Positions 24,193 through 35,164 of a stretch of 64,000 nt of DNA are shown here, piece after piece. The notes beneath the pieces are model-generated. The model saw nothing but the letters and a program-made list of their open reading frames with translations. It was not told the DNA's origin and ran no database searches. The number at the start of each line of letters is the position of its first letter. Position 1 is the stretch's first letter. The position numbers were made by a program, and so were the translations under genes. The stretch comes from Sporobolomyces roseus (Eukaryota; Basidiomycota; Microbotryomycetes; Sporidiobolales; Sporidiobolaceae): the NCBI GenBank assembly GCA_016617785.1, contig JADILM010000007.1:744001-808000 (forward strand). Direction: 5' to 3'.

Positions 24193-25213
24193 GTGAAACT
24201 GATTGAGTTTCTACGGTGTCGAGTGAAGTGAGGGAGAGTTCAAGTATTGATCTTTGGAACTTTTTCGAGGACGAAAGAGTTTGTCTGATTGATCTGATTC
24301 GTTCTTGTAGATTCGTTTGTATAGATCCTGGTAGGTTTTTGGCGTCTGCATGAATATAAGACGAGGGAATGAGGTCAATTGAGTGGGATTGGAAATTCGA
24401 AGTTGCAGGAAGGGGAAGAGACCGAAGAGAGTAGAGAGAGCGAAACTTACAGCGATATCGGACGCACTTCTAAACCTTTTTGGATCTTTAAAAGCGAAAC
24501 AAAGAACTATAGATCAAAGAGAACTACTAGCGTCCACTGTCTAAAGTTGAAAGAAGAGTCTGAAAGTTTTCTGCGAAATGCGAAGGAAGGGCGAGAGGGA
24601 GCGAATAAACCGAAATGGTCAGCGAGACGTGGCGGCTAATGGAGTGAACTCGTACAGTGTATCTGTACGAATAGAGCGAGGTAGCACTTACTGTTAAAAC
24701 GTTCTTGAAACTTGTGTGCCTTGATTTCCGAGTGGAGGGAAGTAAGAAGTCGAGAGTTTCGAAGTTTGCGACTGGCGACTTGAAGAAGGTGGGGTGAATG
24801 GGTGAGAGTAGTACTATAGAGTCTACTCGAAGGGTGCGCCTAACGATATCGGAGACGACTTTGAATTGAAAGGTGAACGAGGGGGGATGAAGTCCTCCTT
24901 TCTTGTTCGCTCTTTGAACGGTGTGATGGGTAGCGTATACGCTTTGAGTAGTGTTGTAGAAGGTTGAGAGTATACCAGTGACTGTGTCCTGGCAACTAGA
25001 GTGAGTGGAGGAAGGAGGAGGACGTCGTCAAGTTGAATTGGTGGCTCTCTCTCGCTTTTCCCCTTCAAACTCGAAGGAGACGTCGATCTTGGACTTTTCC
25101 TCTTCTCTCTCCCTCAACCCGACACTTTATTCCATTCTGATGACTGCTTCGAACTCACACTTCGCTCAGGTATCTCCGACGCTCTAGATCGACGCACTCT
25201 AGCAATCTCCACC
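24193..25213. other. WC-1 upstream region
   Basis: About 1 kb with no recognisable gene, purine-rich on the plus strand. Open frames such as 24379-24639 and 24823-25068 look random. A long promoter would suit a light-regulated gene, but that is inference. Confidence 0.45.
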
Positions 25214-26108
25214 ATGAATAGCTTCAAATTCGCCACTTCATCTTCCCGCTCCTCTTCCTCTGCAGCTTGGCATCAGGCTCGACAGCTCTCCATCTCGACA
25301 AAGTCAACGATGCAGTCAGAATGTATAGGCATGATCTCACCCCGCTTCGCTTAAGAGTCTCCGTCGGGAAACGCTAAAAACTCGTCTGCACCTTTTTCTA
25401 TCCCGTCTTACTCGCTCGCTCGTGAGGATGTCGGGCTAAGATTCACTGCTGTGCATTCACTGCTTCCTTCGTAACGACATCTCGCGGTTGGCTGCACTTC
25501 AATCGCTCTCGCTTCGACGTTGCTGTCAATTTTCATTTTCTCGGCTTGCTTCTCTCGACAGCTCCGCATCGACCTCGTATCCCACCGAAGAGCTATCCTC
25601 TTCGCTGGCATCACTGAAGATCGAATGCCGTCCGATGGTGCGAACGCGCGAATGCACTCGCCTTCCCGAGTGTGAATTCACCATCAAGGGAAAACGAGGG
25701 GCTCTTTCCGCTCAGTACTGGCCTCATTCGACCCGCTCTTGTCGACAACGAGACGTAGGATCCTGCAGTAATAGCAATGCAAATAGGACGGAAGAGAGAC
25801 GAGCTGAGACCGAAGGAAGAAGAGTACAACGCAGCAGAAGAAATTATCAAAGGTATATCGCTGTTCGAGTCCTGAACAGATCGTCGGCGTATCGTCACCT
25901 ATCCACACGTAATGTTACGTTATGCGTCATCTCCCAACCCTTCCTCCAACGCCGTCCAAACCCCCTCCAATCCCCTTGCGAAGCCTCTCTCACTTCTCGC
26001 AAATCCCTTCATATTCTCCCTCAACAAACTCGCTGCTCCTCACACTAGCTCCATCAGCCTTCCGCGCACCATTACAGAGAGAGTGAAGAAGGAAGGGACG
26101 TACTAGAG
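25214..26108 (+). CDS. Possible small multi-exon gene, unrecognised (model uncertain)
   Basis: I do not recognise this and cannot close a full model. An ATG at 25214 opens a 49-codon frame whose start (ATSSSRSSSSAAWHQARQLS) resembles a mitochondrial presequence. Further on, splice-bounded blocks look protein-like: 25572-25669 (AG acceptor, then LRIDLVSHRRAILFAGITED, then a GTGTGA donor) and about 25759-25851 (TAG acceptor, then DPAVIAMQIGRKRDELRPKE, then EEYNAAEEIIK and a GTATAT donor). The two join in frame. A later open frame at 25912-26106 ends TITERVKKEGTY and overlaps the MVP1 3' end on the other strand. The junctions from the first block to the second and from the third to the last block are unresolved. 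Confidence 0.3.
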
Positions 26109-27705
26109 CGGAAGAACCATTGTAATTCTTGCCAAACGCACCACTTGATGAACTCTCTTCTCCGTTTCAGACCCTCGATCAATCGTTTGTCCGTCTCGAT
26201 TGAGGTCGAGAGCTTCTCGTAATCTAGCGCGTAGGATGGTGGGGGTGGTGTAGTCGATTGAAGGAGTTCGAGCTATGAGAACTAGGCGTCAGGCAGTGAA
26301 GAGAGGGAAAGGAGGGAGAGAAAAAGGGAGGGAAAGTACCTTGGAAGTGTTTGAAGAGAGTCGTTTGAGTAGCTTATCGAGTTGATCTATTCCGAGTGTT
26401 TGTTGTCGATGGAACAGATCTCGTAAGTTCGTATAAAGCTCTCGATGCTACGTGAACACCTGCTTCCTCAGCTCAAATTCTCGGCTTAGCAGTAGGAGTG
26501 AACAACGTACCCGTTTGACATCCTCGACCCAACCTTCCAAAGCTCTCTTCGCGCTCTCCTCCTCCCTCCCCGCAACTTCTTTACTAGTCTTCCCCAAATC
26601 CCTGATCTCCCTCTCAGTCTTCCTCATTTCCCTCGGTCTCCACTCCATCCCCTCCTCTTCCAATTTGACGGCTCCTTCGAGTCCTTCGGAGAATTTACTC
26701 CATTCTTGAGATTGGTTCAATCGGCGGTGAGCGATTCGGTCAGCTGTGATCGAAAGCTTTGTCCAGGTCTCGATTTGGATCGGGAGTCGTTGGCGGAGAG
26801 TCGTGAGACGTGCTTCGAGGTCGGGTGGGAGGGAGGCGAGTTGAGAGGAGGACAGAGTGAAAGTCGTCGATTCTTCTGCGAGAGATAAATTGGATTGTTT
26901 CCTAGTCGCCGATAGATCCTGTCAAGCTCTTACACCTCATCAGCTTCGCCGCATGATAAGCTGAGGAGCAAAGAGAGCGTTACGTTTGGTTCATTCAAGA
27001 AACTAGCCAAGATGCCATCCAATTTAATGACTGGATGATTGATCAACACGTTCAAACACCTCTCCAACCCTTTCTTTCGTCGATCCAAGAATCCTTCGTC
27101 TTGACCTATGAAATGACCTTGGTATTGAATCGATTTGGGAGGGAGGGAAGGTAAGAGTCGGAATGGATAACGTTTTTGAAGGCAATCGAGTAGCCAAACG
27201 AAATCTGAGTAACGTCGCTCCGTCGATGATTTCTGTGTTATCATGAAACAGGAACGTCAGCTCGAGAGAAGGAGAAAGGAAGAGGGAAAAAGGGAAAGCA
27301 TACGGCATTATTAGAAACGACAATCCAAACATGATGCTTCTGCAACAGGCTCCCTTCGAGGTTCGGGTTGAGATGCACCGACACTTTACCCTGTTCTGGC
27401 ATATTCCAATCTTTTGTGTCTACATCCTGCTGAATGAACCCCTCATTTCTCGCACCTCCTTCCCCTTCATCAATGACAGAGTAATCCATCTCCCTCATCT
27501 TGTTCCTCCCATTCGCATTCAAGTCGTGAGCAGCAGTTTGTGCGAATTGTTGGAACCCGTTTGTAGAGGAGAGAGAAGAGGAAGTCGGGAGAGGAGGGGA
27601 AGCGGCCGATTGATGAGTCCAACCATCTGATGCGTTCCACGTATCTTGCCTTGTGAAGCTAGAGGGTGCCGCGAATCCTCCTCTTGATTGATCGAATGAG
27701 GACAT
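26072..27705 (-). CDS. MVP1: MVP1 sorting nexin (PX domain, SNX8-like)
   Basis: A phosphoinositide-binding sorting nexin of endosomes that makes membrane tubules and returns cargo such as Vps10 to the Golgi. Five exons: 27705-27304, 27232-26984, 26918-26511, 26447-26340 and 26272-26072, 455 aa. After a Ser/Gln-rich N-terminus comes the PX domain: HHVWIVVSNNAKSSTERRYS, DFVWLLDCLQKRYPFRLLPS and LPPKSI with the lipid-contacting RR and RYPFRLLP residues, then LERCLNVLINHPVI. The C-terminal half is a long helical BAR-like region with LYTNLRDLFHRQQTLGIDQL and the typical family end RRREFIKWCVWQELQW. The 3' end overlaps the uncertain small gene on the plus strand. Confidence 0.92.
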
Positions 27706-27789
27706 GAGGAAAGAGAGATGGGGGAGAAAGAGAAGGAACGACGACGAGGGTCAACCTCAACCCTCTCACTCGCTGCACTTGCAAGCAAC
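27706..27789. promoter_or_regulatory. Divergent promoter of MVP1 and SRRM1
   Basis: Just 84 bases lie between the two ATGs. No clear TATA element. Confidence 0.55.
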
Positions 27790-29477
27790 ATGTCGTTCTT
27801 TAAAGGCACTAGTACAGATCAGGTAAGCCTCCTTCCTTGCTCTCCCTCGTCTCCCATCAACCTTGTTTTGGGTGATCTTCATCAATCTCGAATGCTAAAC
27901 ATCCTCACTCCTCGCCCATTAGGATCCACGATTCAAAGACAAGCAAGCCATGCTACTCAAGAAGATGTCATTCCCAGCTTCATTCGATACAAAGGTCAGT
28001 TGTCTTCTCCCTCCCTTCCATCATCTTCGCAAACACTCACATTCTCCTTCTCTCTTCGATTGATTGGTTCAGGTTGATATGAGGAAAGTAGAGATTGCGG
28101 TCATGAAACCTTGGATTGCGAAACGAGTGATTGAACTACTCGGCTTCGAAGATGATGTCTTGATTGAATACATCAATTCCTTACTCGAAGACCAAGATAA
28201 TCCTGTAAGTCGTCGCTTCTCCCGTATTCCTCAAGAGCTGACGTGATTGGAGGGATCGACCATTACAGATCATTGACGCAAAGAACCTTCAAATCTTATT
28301 AACCGGTTTCCTAGAGAAGAAAACTCCATTATTCATGTCATCCCTCTGGGACTTGCTCCTCTCAGCTCAATCGAACCCCTTGAAAGTACCTACAGAGTTA
28401 TTGGAAGAGAAGAAACGAGAGATGAGGGAACGAGCAGAACAAGAAGCGATCAAGCGAAGGAAAGAGGAGGAATTGGACGCGGTTAGGAGGAGGGAACAGG
28501 AGAGTCGAGGTGGTGGGAGAGGGAGGGGAGGATATGGAGGAGGAGATCGAGGTGGACGAGGTGGACGAGGTGGGTATGGGGGAGGACAGAGATACGATGA
28601 CAGAGATCAAAGAGGTGGGAACTATGGAGGGGGAGGAAGAGGAAGAGGAGGGTTCCAAGGGAGAGGAGGCGACAGAGATGGAGGCTATGGAGGACGAGGG
28701 AATGACCGAGATGATTACCGGGTGAGTGAAGTGCTCGGGACTCATCTCTAATGAACGAGTTTACTGATCAGTCCTTTCCTTGGTTCACAGCGTCCACCTC
28801 CTCGAGGTCGTTCAATGTCTCGATCCCGCTCACCGCCACCTCGACGAAATCGTTCCATCTCTCGCTCCCGCTCCCGCTCCCGCTCTCGCTCGAGATCCCG
28901 TTCTCCCCCTGCCCGAAGAGCTCGACGCCGCTCCACAACCCCACCTTCTCCCCCTCCAAAGTCACGAGGAACTCGCCGATATTCTTCTTCCCCTCCAGTC
29001 GAGGAAGCGCCGAAAGCTCACAGGCGCAGATACTCATCGTCCCCTCCCGCTGAAGAACGTGGAAAAGCTTCGGCCAATACTCGACAGGCCAGGAGGAGGT
29101 ATTCTTCGTCCCCCGAAGCTAGACGATCCAGATCAAGATCGAGAAGTCCTCGAGGTGCGGCATCATCGAGGAGGGGTGGAAAGAGGAGGGATTACTCGAG
29201 AAGTAGGAGTAGGAGTAGGAGTCGAAGCGCGAGTCCTCCGGCTAAGAAGAGGGAGACTGAGGATAGGGTCTCGAAAAGTAGATGGGCGAAAGAGGATAAA
29301 GATGAAGAGAAAGCTGTGAGTCGGGACGCTACTTGATCACTACTCTCAGGAAGGGGAACTGATTTCGTAACTAGTCCCGTCTCACAGGATCCCTCGCTTC
29401 AAAAACGCGAGAATGAGTTGAAAGAAGGTTTACTGAGGAAGAAAGTAGTGGCGTCTCGTCATAGCAAAGAAGAGTAA
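27790..29477 (+). CDS. SRRM1: SRRM1-like PWI/RS splicing coactivator
   Basis: A nuclear SR-related protein that bridges splicing factors and links to the exon junction complex. Six exons: 27790-27822, 27923-27994, 28073-28204, 28269-28721, 28791-29315 and 29388-29477, 434 aa. The N-terminal PWI domain (about residues 15-130) shows DPRFKDKQ, MLLKKMSFPASFDTKVDM and VEIAVMKPWIAKRVIELLGF, containing the PWI tripeptide variant KPWIA. A Glu/Lys/Arg helix follows, then a Gly/Arg/Tyr-rich RGG region, then a long Arg/Ser domain with repeated RSRSRS and RRRYSSSP units. It ends LLRKKVVASRHSKEE. Mammalian SRRM1 is larger; this size is normal for fungi. Confidence 0.92.
28851..28900 (+). repeat. Short tandem CGCTCC repeat coding for the RS domain
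   Basis: Imperfect tandem hexamers (CGCTCC/CGCTCT) inside SRRM1 exon 5 encode alternating Arg-Ser. Similar repeats recur around 29200-29230 (AGTAGG units). Length may vary between strains. Confidence 0.7.
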
Positions 29478-29908
29478 AGGGTGGCTACCCTTTGTTCTTC
29501 TTCTTCGCATGGGAAATCAAAGTACATGAATTTTCGCATCCATATTCGCATCTGCTTTCCTGCACTTCTTGAGATTCGTGAGAACTCGCTGTGAATCATG
29601 AGACAGTTCAGAACGTAACATCGAAGAAGAGAGAGGGAAAAAGGGAAGAAGTTGCACACGATGAGATGCGGTCGCGTCCTTAAGGTTTGGGTTCGATCAC
29701 TTTGAAAAGACTTCTTCTCCCTTTCTCTTCCATTTCCTTTTCAACATATCCAACACCGACTTACGACTAACGCACACAATACAAAAGAGAACTGCCGGCC
29801 AGTCTCCATTGCCGATTCCTCGCTCCTACCTCTTCCTCTTCGAACCTCCCTCCTTTCTCATCACCTCAAATTCCCTCCAACTTTCTCGCTCTTCACTCAC
29901 GCAAGTGA
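29478..29908. other. Intergenic between SRRM1 and the Ser-rich 29909 gene
   Basis: SRRM1 3' UTR followed by a pyrimidine-rich promoter (29700-29900). No gene seen. Confidence 0.5.
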
Positions 29909-30809
29909 ATGCCACGTTCAAAATCAATCTCTGGCAGTATGGCACCTTACTACGATACTCCTGCTTCACCCTCCCATTCGAACGCGCCCTCTTCAAGTGC
30001 GTCTCAATCAACAAAGACCCTGAAAAAGAGTTCATCATTCGCAGATCTGGCAAAGCGGCAACTGAAGAAGTTCAAGAGTAGAGGTGATTTCGATTTTGGG
30101 TGTCAGGGAGATGGGAGTTCACAGGACATCTCGGAAGAACAAGAGGAAGAGGAATTAGAGGTTCGAGCAAACGTCAGTCCATCCCATACTCTTGCACTGT
30201 CTGGCTAATGAAGCTGACAGTGATTGGTTCGGTATTTGATAGCTCACGAGAAAAGCGCCTCCGTTCCCTTCTTCACCTGTACCTTCATCTCCCTCAACTT
30301 CGCATCTACCCTCTTCCTCTTCCCCTCTCGGTTCCCCTCCTTCCCGACCTCTCGCACCCTTCGAAGTACTCGACGAATCCCACTTCACCGCTTCCCAACT
30401 CCGCTCACTCCAGCGTCAGAAAGACGAAGCCTTAGCCTTAGCCGCCTGCTTAGAATACATCTCTTCGCACCGACGACACTCTCGCAAACGTTCTTCGATT
30501 CACGGCATCTCCCTCCCCACTCTCGATCGACTCAACCTACACGACAGGGATCCAACCGCAACTTATGAATCATCGAGACCAAGATCCGATTCTTCTTCCT
30601 CTTCCCTTTGTTCCTCGAGACCGAGAACCAACGATTCATTACCTTCCTTCGCCAGCTCCGATGCACCGACTTGCTCAAGTAGTGGAAGCTATCCTCCTTC
30701 ACCAGTCCAACAATCTCGACCAACTTTCTCAAGGAATGGATCGATGAGTTCGAAGAAAGTGGATCTTTCAGAGACGGCGAATCAACCTAGAGCTTACGCT
30801 TTCATCTAG
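29909..30809 (+). CDS. Ser-rich protein of unknown function
   Basis: I do not recognise this gene. Two exons, 29909-30172 and 30243-30809, 276 aa. The sequence is dominated by Ser and Pro. Ordered-looking parts are TLKKSSSFADLAKRQLKKFK (a basic helix), an acidic EEQEEEELEV patch and FEVLDESHFTASQLRSLQRQ, followed by KDEALALAACLEYI, which reads as an amphipathic helix. Serines next to basic residues (RSKSIS, RKRSSIH) are possible kinase sites. The frame is open for its whole length and the intron (GTCAGT...GATAG) joins cleanly, so it is likely a real gene. Confidence 0.65.
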
Positions 30810-31328
30810 ACGAACCACTTTCCCTCCTTTCTCTCTTGCATTCTACCACATGATCGATACCCCGTCTCGACGCAACCGCCTCTGTACATAACTTACGGAA
30901 TTTATCCTCGACACTCGTTTTTACCCAATCTCTAACTTTACCCACTTTCCTTACTCATACACTCTTTACCCTATGATACCCTCCCAATGCCACGCCTCCC
31001 TCCATCTTTGCAGTTCTGCCTTGACCCTATTTTTCACTCGGATCCCTTTTCGTTAATTCGTTCGCTTTCGCACTCGCATGATTTTGGGCTTTAACTTCTT
31101 TCCTTATCCCCCCCTCAGTGTTATTCGCTTCTCTTTTCGGTTTGTGTCTTTACTATGGGAATATCTGCAACTTCGCAACTCGCTTTGACATACCATCCCT
31201 GACGCAGGGATTCACCTTAACCGCGAGGAGTAAACAGTATATACAAGATTCATTTCGTTTCAATTACTAAAGTGTCTATCTCAAGAGAGGAAGTGTCCAT
31301 ATCCACCATCGTTTTCGATTGCGATCGA
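30810..31328. other. Convergent 3' region
   Basis: A pyrimidine-rich stretch with the 3' UTRs of the two flanking genes, which face each other. A TATATA-type element is near 31240, close to the 3' end of the minus-strand gene. Nothing coding. Confidence 0.5.
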
Positions 31329-32168
31329 TTAAAAGATGAATTGTTGAGGGTTGTTGGTAGGGTTGGAAGGGTCACCGACAGTGAGAGGTTCGCAATCCGT
31401 CATGATCATGGGTTGATCGAAATCGGTGAAAGTAGCACAACGGTGCTCTTCAGGAACGTCGAACTTGACGGTAGACTCGAAACGGCAGTTTGATTGAGGA
31501 GGTCCTCCAGTGTCGGCGCAGGAGAAGCATTTGATGGTCCACTGGTGAGAACAATGGTGTCAGACTAGTTGTGTGGAAGTGGACCTAGGGGAGAGAGTGA
31601 GAAAAAGGACGAACAGCAGCAAGCTCAGTTTCGCAAGCGGTTCCAGTAATGCCATCGTCGCGCGCTTGAGCTGCGAGACATGTCGGGACTTGATCCTCGA
31701 AGAAATCTCCGACGCTGTAGAGCAGGTTCAAGGGAGGTAATTAGTATCTAACTTGGGGGAGAGAGAGAGAGGGAAAGCCGAGAGCTTACTAGATTCGGTA
31801 TTGATCAGGAGCACCGTACCATTGCGAGATCTTGTACTGGACTCCAGCGGGCGTGGGTTCCAAGCCTCGAATATCGCTCTATGCCAAAGACAGTGTAACA
31901 GGTCAGCTAAGCGCAAGTGTGATGAAAATCAAGTCAAAGAACTCACGACGACTACTTTGTCAGGATAGCCGGCATCGGGACCATCAAGAGTCGTGAACCT
32001 CCAAGCGGCCCCCGTGTAGAATCCGGGACTGATCGTGGTAGAGTAGTTTCCGTCGATGCGAGGGGAGCAGTACGAAGCTTCGTCGGTCGAACGAGAGAGG
32101 AGGGGAGCTGCCGAAGCAGAGAAAGAGAAGAGGGTAGTAGCGAGGGTGACGAGAGTAGTCGAGTGCAT
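31329..32168 (-). CDS. Small cysteine-containing secreted protein, unknown function
   Basis: I do not recognise a family. Four exons: 32168-31947, 31878-31790, 31714-31615 and 31541-31329, 207 aa with the frame kept. Residues 1-21 (MHSTTLVTLATTLFSFSASA) form a clear signal peptide, followed by a Kex2-like LLSRS. The mature part has eight cysteines (YCSPR, PTCLA, TACE, IKCFSC, SNCRF, HRCATF, TDCEP), an even number that fits disulfide bonding. An aromatic block FYTGAAWRFTTLDGPDAGYP precedes KISQWYGAPDQYR. Candidate roles are a wall protein, enzyme inhibitor or effector-like protein; none can be shown from sequence alone. Confidence 0.75.
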
Positions 32169-32634
32169 AATGTAAAGAGGGCTTTTGCGTTGGAAGTTGA
32201 GATGAGAGAAGAGGAGAGAAAGAGCGACGCAAATTCAAGAGCTTTTGTAGGGATTCGAAACGGAGACTCCGACCCTCGAGGTGTGATGTCGAGTTTGTTA
32301 CTATACTTGACTTGGTACGCATCACGTTGCGAAGTTGAATCGCAAAATAGCTTGAAAAAACGTCGAAGGGGTCGTCGGACTTGTCGGGAAATGAAGTCAT
32401 CCTGAGAGGCGGTGACGAAAGTTGCACGAGGGTTCTGTCTGTTGAAGATTTGAAGTTCACTTGTGCTATTGTAGCGAGTCAGTGTAAAAGAGTCGAACAA
32501 GGGGTCGATCGACCGGAATATCCGCAAAATCGTTGACTGCAAGGACCTTGCTTACTCCCTATTTGCACGCACACTTGCACTTTACTCGCGTTGATGGGGG
32601 CGGCATAATCGAGCTTGTTTTGATTACTCTGGGA
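32169..32634. other. Promoter of the secreted protein and 3' side of TPT1
   Basis: Both neighbours are on the minus strand. The open frames over 32163-32542 are not domain-like. A CTTGACTTGGTACG... stretch and AT-rich runs are present, but no known element is evident. Confidence 0.45.
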
Positions 32635-33703
32635 TCACGACGTAGGTACGTGAACTTTCCCCTGCTTCGTCACGACTCGAGAGAAGTACTTTGGCGGGAT
32701 GACTCCATCGATTCCGGAGGTTAGGATGACTTGATTCGTCGAGGTAAAGATGGGGACTCCGTCTGTCCAAGCACATGCTCGTCAGCTGCGAGGAAAGGAG
32801 AGAACAGAGAGATAGAGAGAGATAGAGAGCGACATACCGGAGAGAAGAGCTGGGACGTCGAGGTAGATGTATAGATCGCAATTTGATCGCATACCTACGA
32901 TAGTTCACAGTATCAGTCGATGATCATCACTCGAGTATGACGTAGGAGACATACCACTTGTAACGCCGTCTTCTCCGTAAAGCCCGACTGCACAATGGAT
33001 GTGATTTCGAGTCATGACTTTTAGTCCTTCTTTCTCTGCGAGCCGAACTTCAGCCTGATTAGCCAGAGCTCAGGTGATCAGATAGAAGTTCGACATACCT
33101 ATTTGACGCCACAGTCGATTGTAAGAACCGTGAACCATAGTCGGTACTTCATCCGCTTTCTCCACAGGTTTCAGTTCCAACGCCTCAACCTGTTCCCCTC
33201 AGACACTCTCAGCTTAGACGACACCATCAGAGAGTGAGAGAAAGTGTACCTTGACGCTATGCCCCTGATTCGCTCGAATCCACAGCTCTTCTTTCCCATC
33301 TCCTCCAGTCTGTTCACTTCGCAACGTGAATCGTTGTTTCGCGTTATCCCTGACAATCCTCTCCAACGTCTCTAGATCACATCCCTTCAGCTTCGGTCTC
33401 TTCATCTGTGATCCCCGTGATGCGAGCATCAGCTCCTTTTCGCGAGCTACAGAGGGAGAGAGGGGAACGAACCAAATCTTCAACCTTGACAAACCCGTCC
33501 TCCCTCAACACGAGTGATTCTTTCTCGGCACCATGTCTGAGAATATAGGATAGAGTCTTTGACCAGCGGGTATCGGGGTCGTCTGTTGGTCTACCTCGAG
33601 CTGTCTTGGATGGTTTCGATGAGGTTGAAGCGGGAGGGGCTGGGAGTGAAGTGGAAGCTTCCGTTGACTCCGAAATTGCTGTAGGGGTGGGTTCGCTGGT
33701 CAT
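32635..33703 (-). CDS. TPT1: tRNA 2'-phosphotransferase
   Basis: Carries out the last step of tRNA splicing: it moves the 2'-phosphate left at the splice junction onto NAD+, giving ADP-ribose 1'',2''-cyclic phosphate. Six exons: 33703-33473, 33405-33250, 33189-33099, 33047-32955, 32894-32838 and 32762-32635, 251 aa. After a Thr/Ser-rich N-terminus the KptA/TPT1 fold is plain: LSYILRHGAEKESLVLREDG with the catalytic Arg-His, LWIRANQGHSVKVE with the Arg and His-Ser that bind NAD, PTMVHGSYNRLW, TRNHIHCAVGL and SNCDLYIYLDVPALL. Two introns use weak donors (GTTCGT, GTATGT). It is divergent from the F-box gene at 33875. Confidence 0.95.
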
Positions 33704-33874
33704 TGAGAGTCTCGTGGAGCTGAATTGCTGGTGAGCGAGTTGTGGGAGGAGGCAAGACGCTTCATCAAACTTATCGGGGTTTCGCTCTTTCCCTTACCCC
33801 TCAAACGACGAATCAATATTGGAAGGCCACAAGAGAAGAACCTGAAGTAGCTCGATGATCCAGCAAACCGAGTC

Positions 33875-35020
33875 ATGTCAAAGCCCACTCTCCCTGTCGA
33901 ACTCATTATTCGAATCATCCAACTCTCCCTCGACGACTCGCCAAACCCTATAAAGTACACTTCAGCTTGTAGGATATACTACTTGGCATCATTACGACTC
34001 GTCTCAAGAACCTTTGATCGGATCGCTCGACAAGAACTCTTTCGAAAAATCCTTGTCTCTTCGCATCACCAACTCGCTTCGTACAGTCGCTTCTTCCAGA
34101 ATGGAGGCAGACACCTAGCATGTCACGTCGAAGAGCTACAAGTGAATTGGGATGATAGAGAGGAAGGGTTGAAGAGGAACGGAGGGAAAGAATGGAGGAA
34201 AGCCATCAAAGCATTCTGTACTGTCTGTACGAGGCTGAAGGGCGTAACATTGAGAGGGCCAGAGAGATCAGCGGGGCTGTTCTTCTGTGCTGATTGGCTG
34301 GAGGATGCGAAAGGTGAGTTCAATTCTTACTTTTGATTCTGTGCGAAACTCACAGCCTGTATCCTCTCTTGCTCTAGACACCCTCGAGCATCTCTCCCTG
34401 AATCGGATATCTCTTGCAGCGTACCCTGAAGTATCCGACATCCGGTTCCCTCGCCTCAAATCGCTAGAACTGTCCTTCTGTCACCCTTATTCAGTTTCAC
34501 AACTCCCTTGTTTCTACTCTCACTTCCCCTGCCTCGCGTCACTCTCTATCGATAACGAGAACATAGATCGAGCTCTCACAGATGCGTGAGTAGTATGCTC
34601 CTGACTGCTCCCAAACGACGTAGACCTGAAGTTTTTGAACCTCGCAGCGTCTTCATTCTCGACCCATCACCAACTTTCCTCTCCTCCCTTCGATCCCTCA
34701 CCCTCCCTCAGACCGCTTTCCTTCGCCTCTTTACCCCTTTCCCAAACCACGAGAATCTTCATCAACCACCTCCTCATTCGCTGCCGGCTTCTCTCGAATT
34801 CCTCAGCCTCACGCAAGTCACTTTCCCGCCTGCTCTACTGCCGCCTTTTGTAGAGATGGTCCTCAAGTATGCTGAGATGGGTGGATCTACGATCAGAAGA
34901 CTCGAGACGCAGGGAGTCGAGGGCAATGGGGAGATTAGCCGCTGGACACGGGAGCGTAGTGAGGATGGGACGAGGATGGTGCGAGAAGGAGGAGAACAAT
35001 TGGAAGATGCAGTAGATTGA
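33875..35020 (+). CDS. F-box-like, leucine-rich repeat type protein
   Basis: Probably a substrate receptor of an SCF-type ubiquitin ligase. Three exons: 33875-34313, 34378-34585 and 34624-35020, 347 aa. It opens with the degenerate F-box PTLPVELIIRIIQLSLDD and LRLVSRTFDRIARQELFR. Spaced leucine motifs then read like an irregular LRR: LEHLSLNRISL, LKSLELSFCH, LRSLTLPQTAF and LEFLSLTQVTF. The ligand cannot be named. The F-box is short and degenerate, so the class is less certain than that of the pair at 41-44 kb. A GH16 relic starts about 150 bases after its stop. Confidence 0.7.
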
Positions 35021-35164
35021 GTATGCAATATCACTGGCCGTGGGATGGGCTCGCGGCTCGAGAGAACTTGATCCCGAAGAGCTCGTCGCCAAGCGACCTA
35101 GTGATCCAAAACCTCAGCTTCACTTCGATGCTTCTCTTGCCTCTCCACTCCCAAAGATCTCTCA

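Noticed and set aside
31235..31248. UGUANAUA-type octamers (PUF sites) in 3' regions, for example near 30888, 31240 and 62030
   Set aside because: About eight are expected by chance on both strands of 64 kb; the number seen is no higher.
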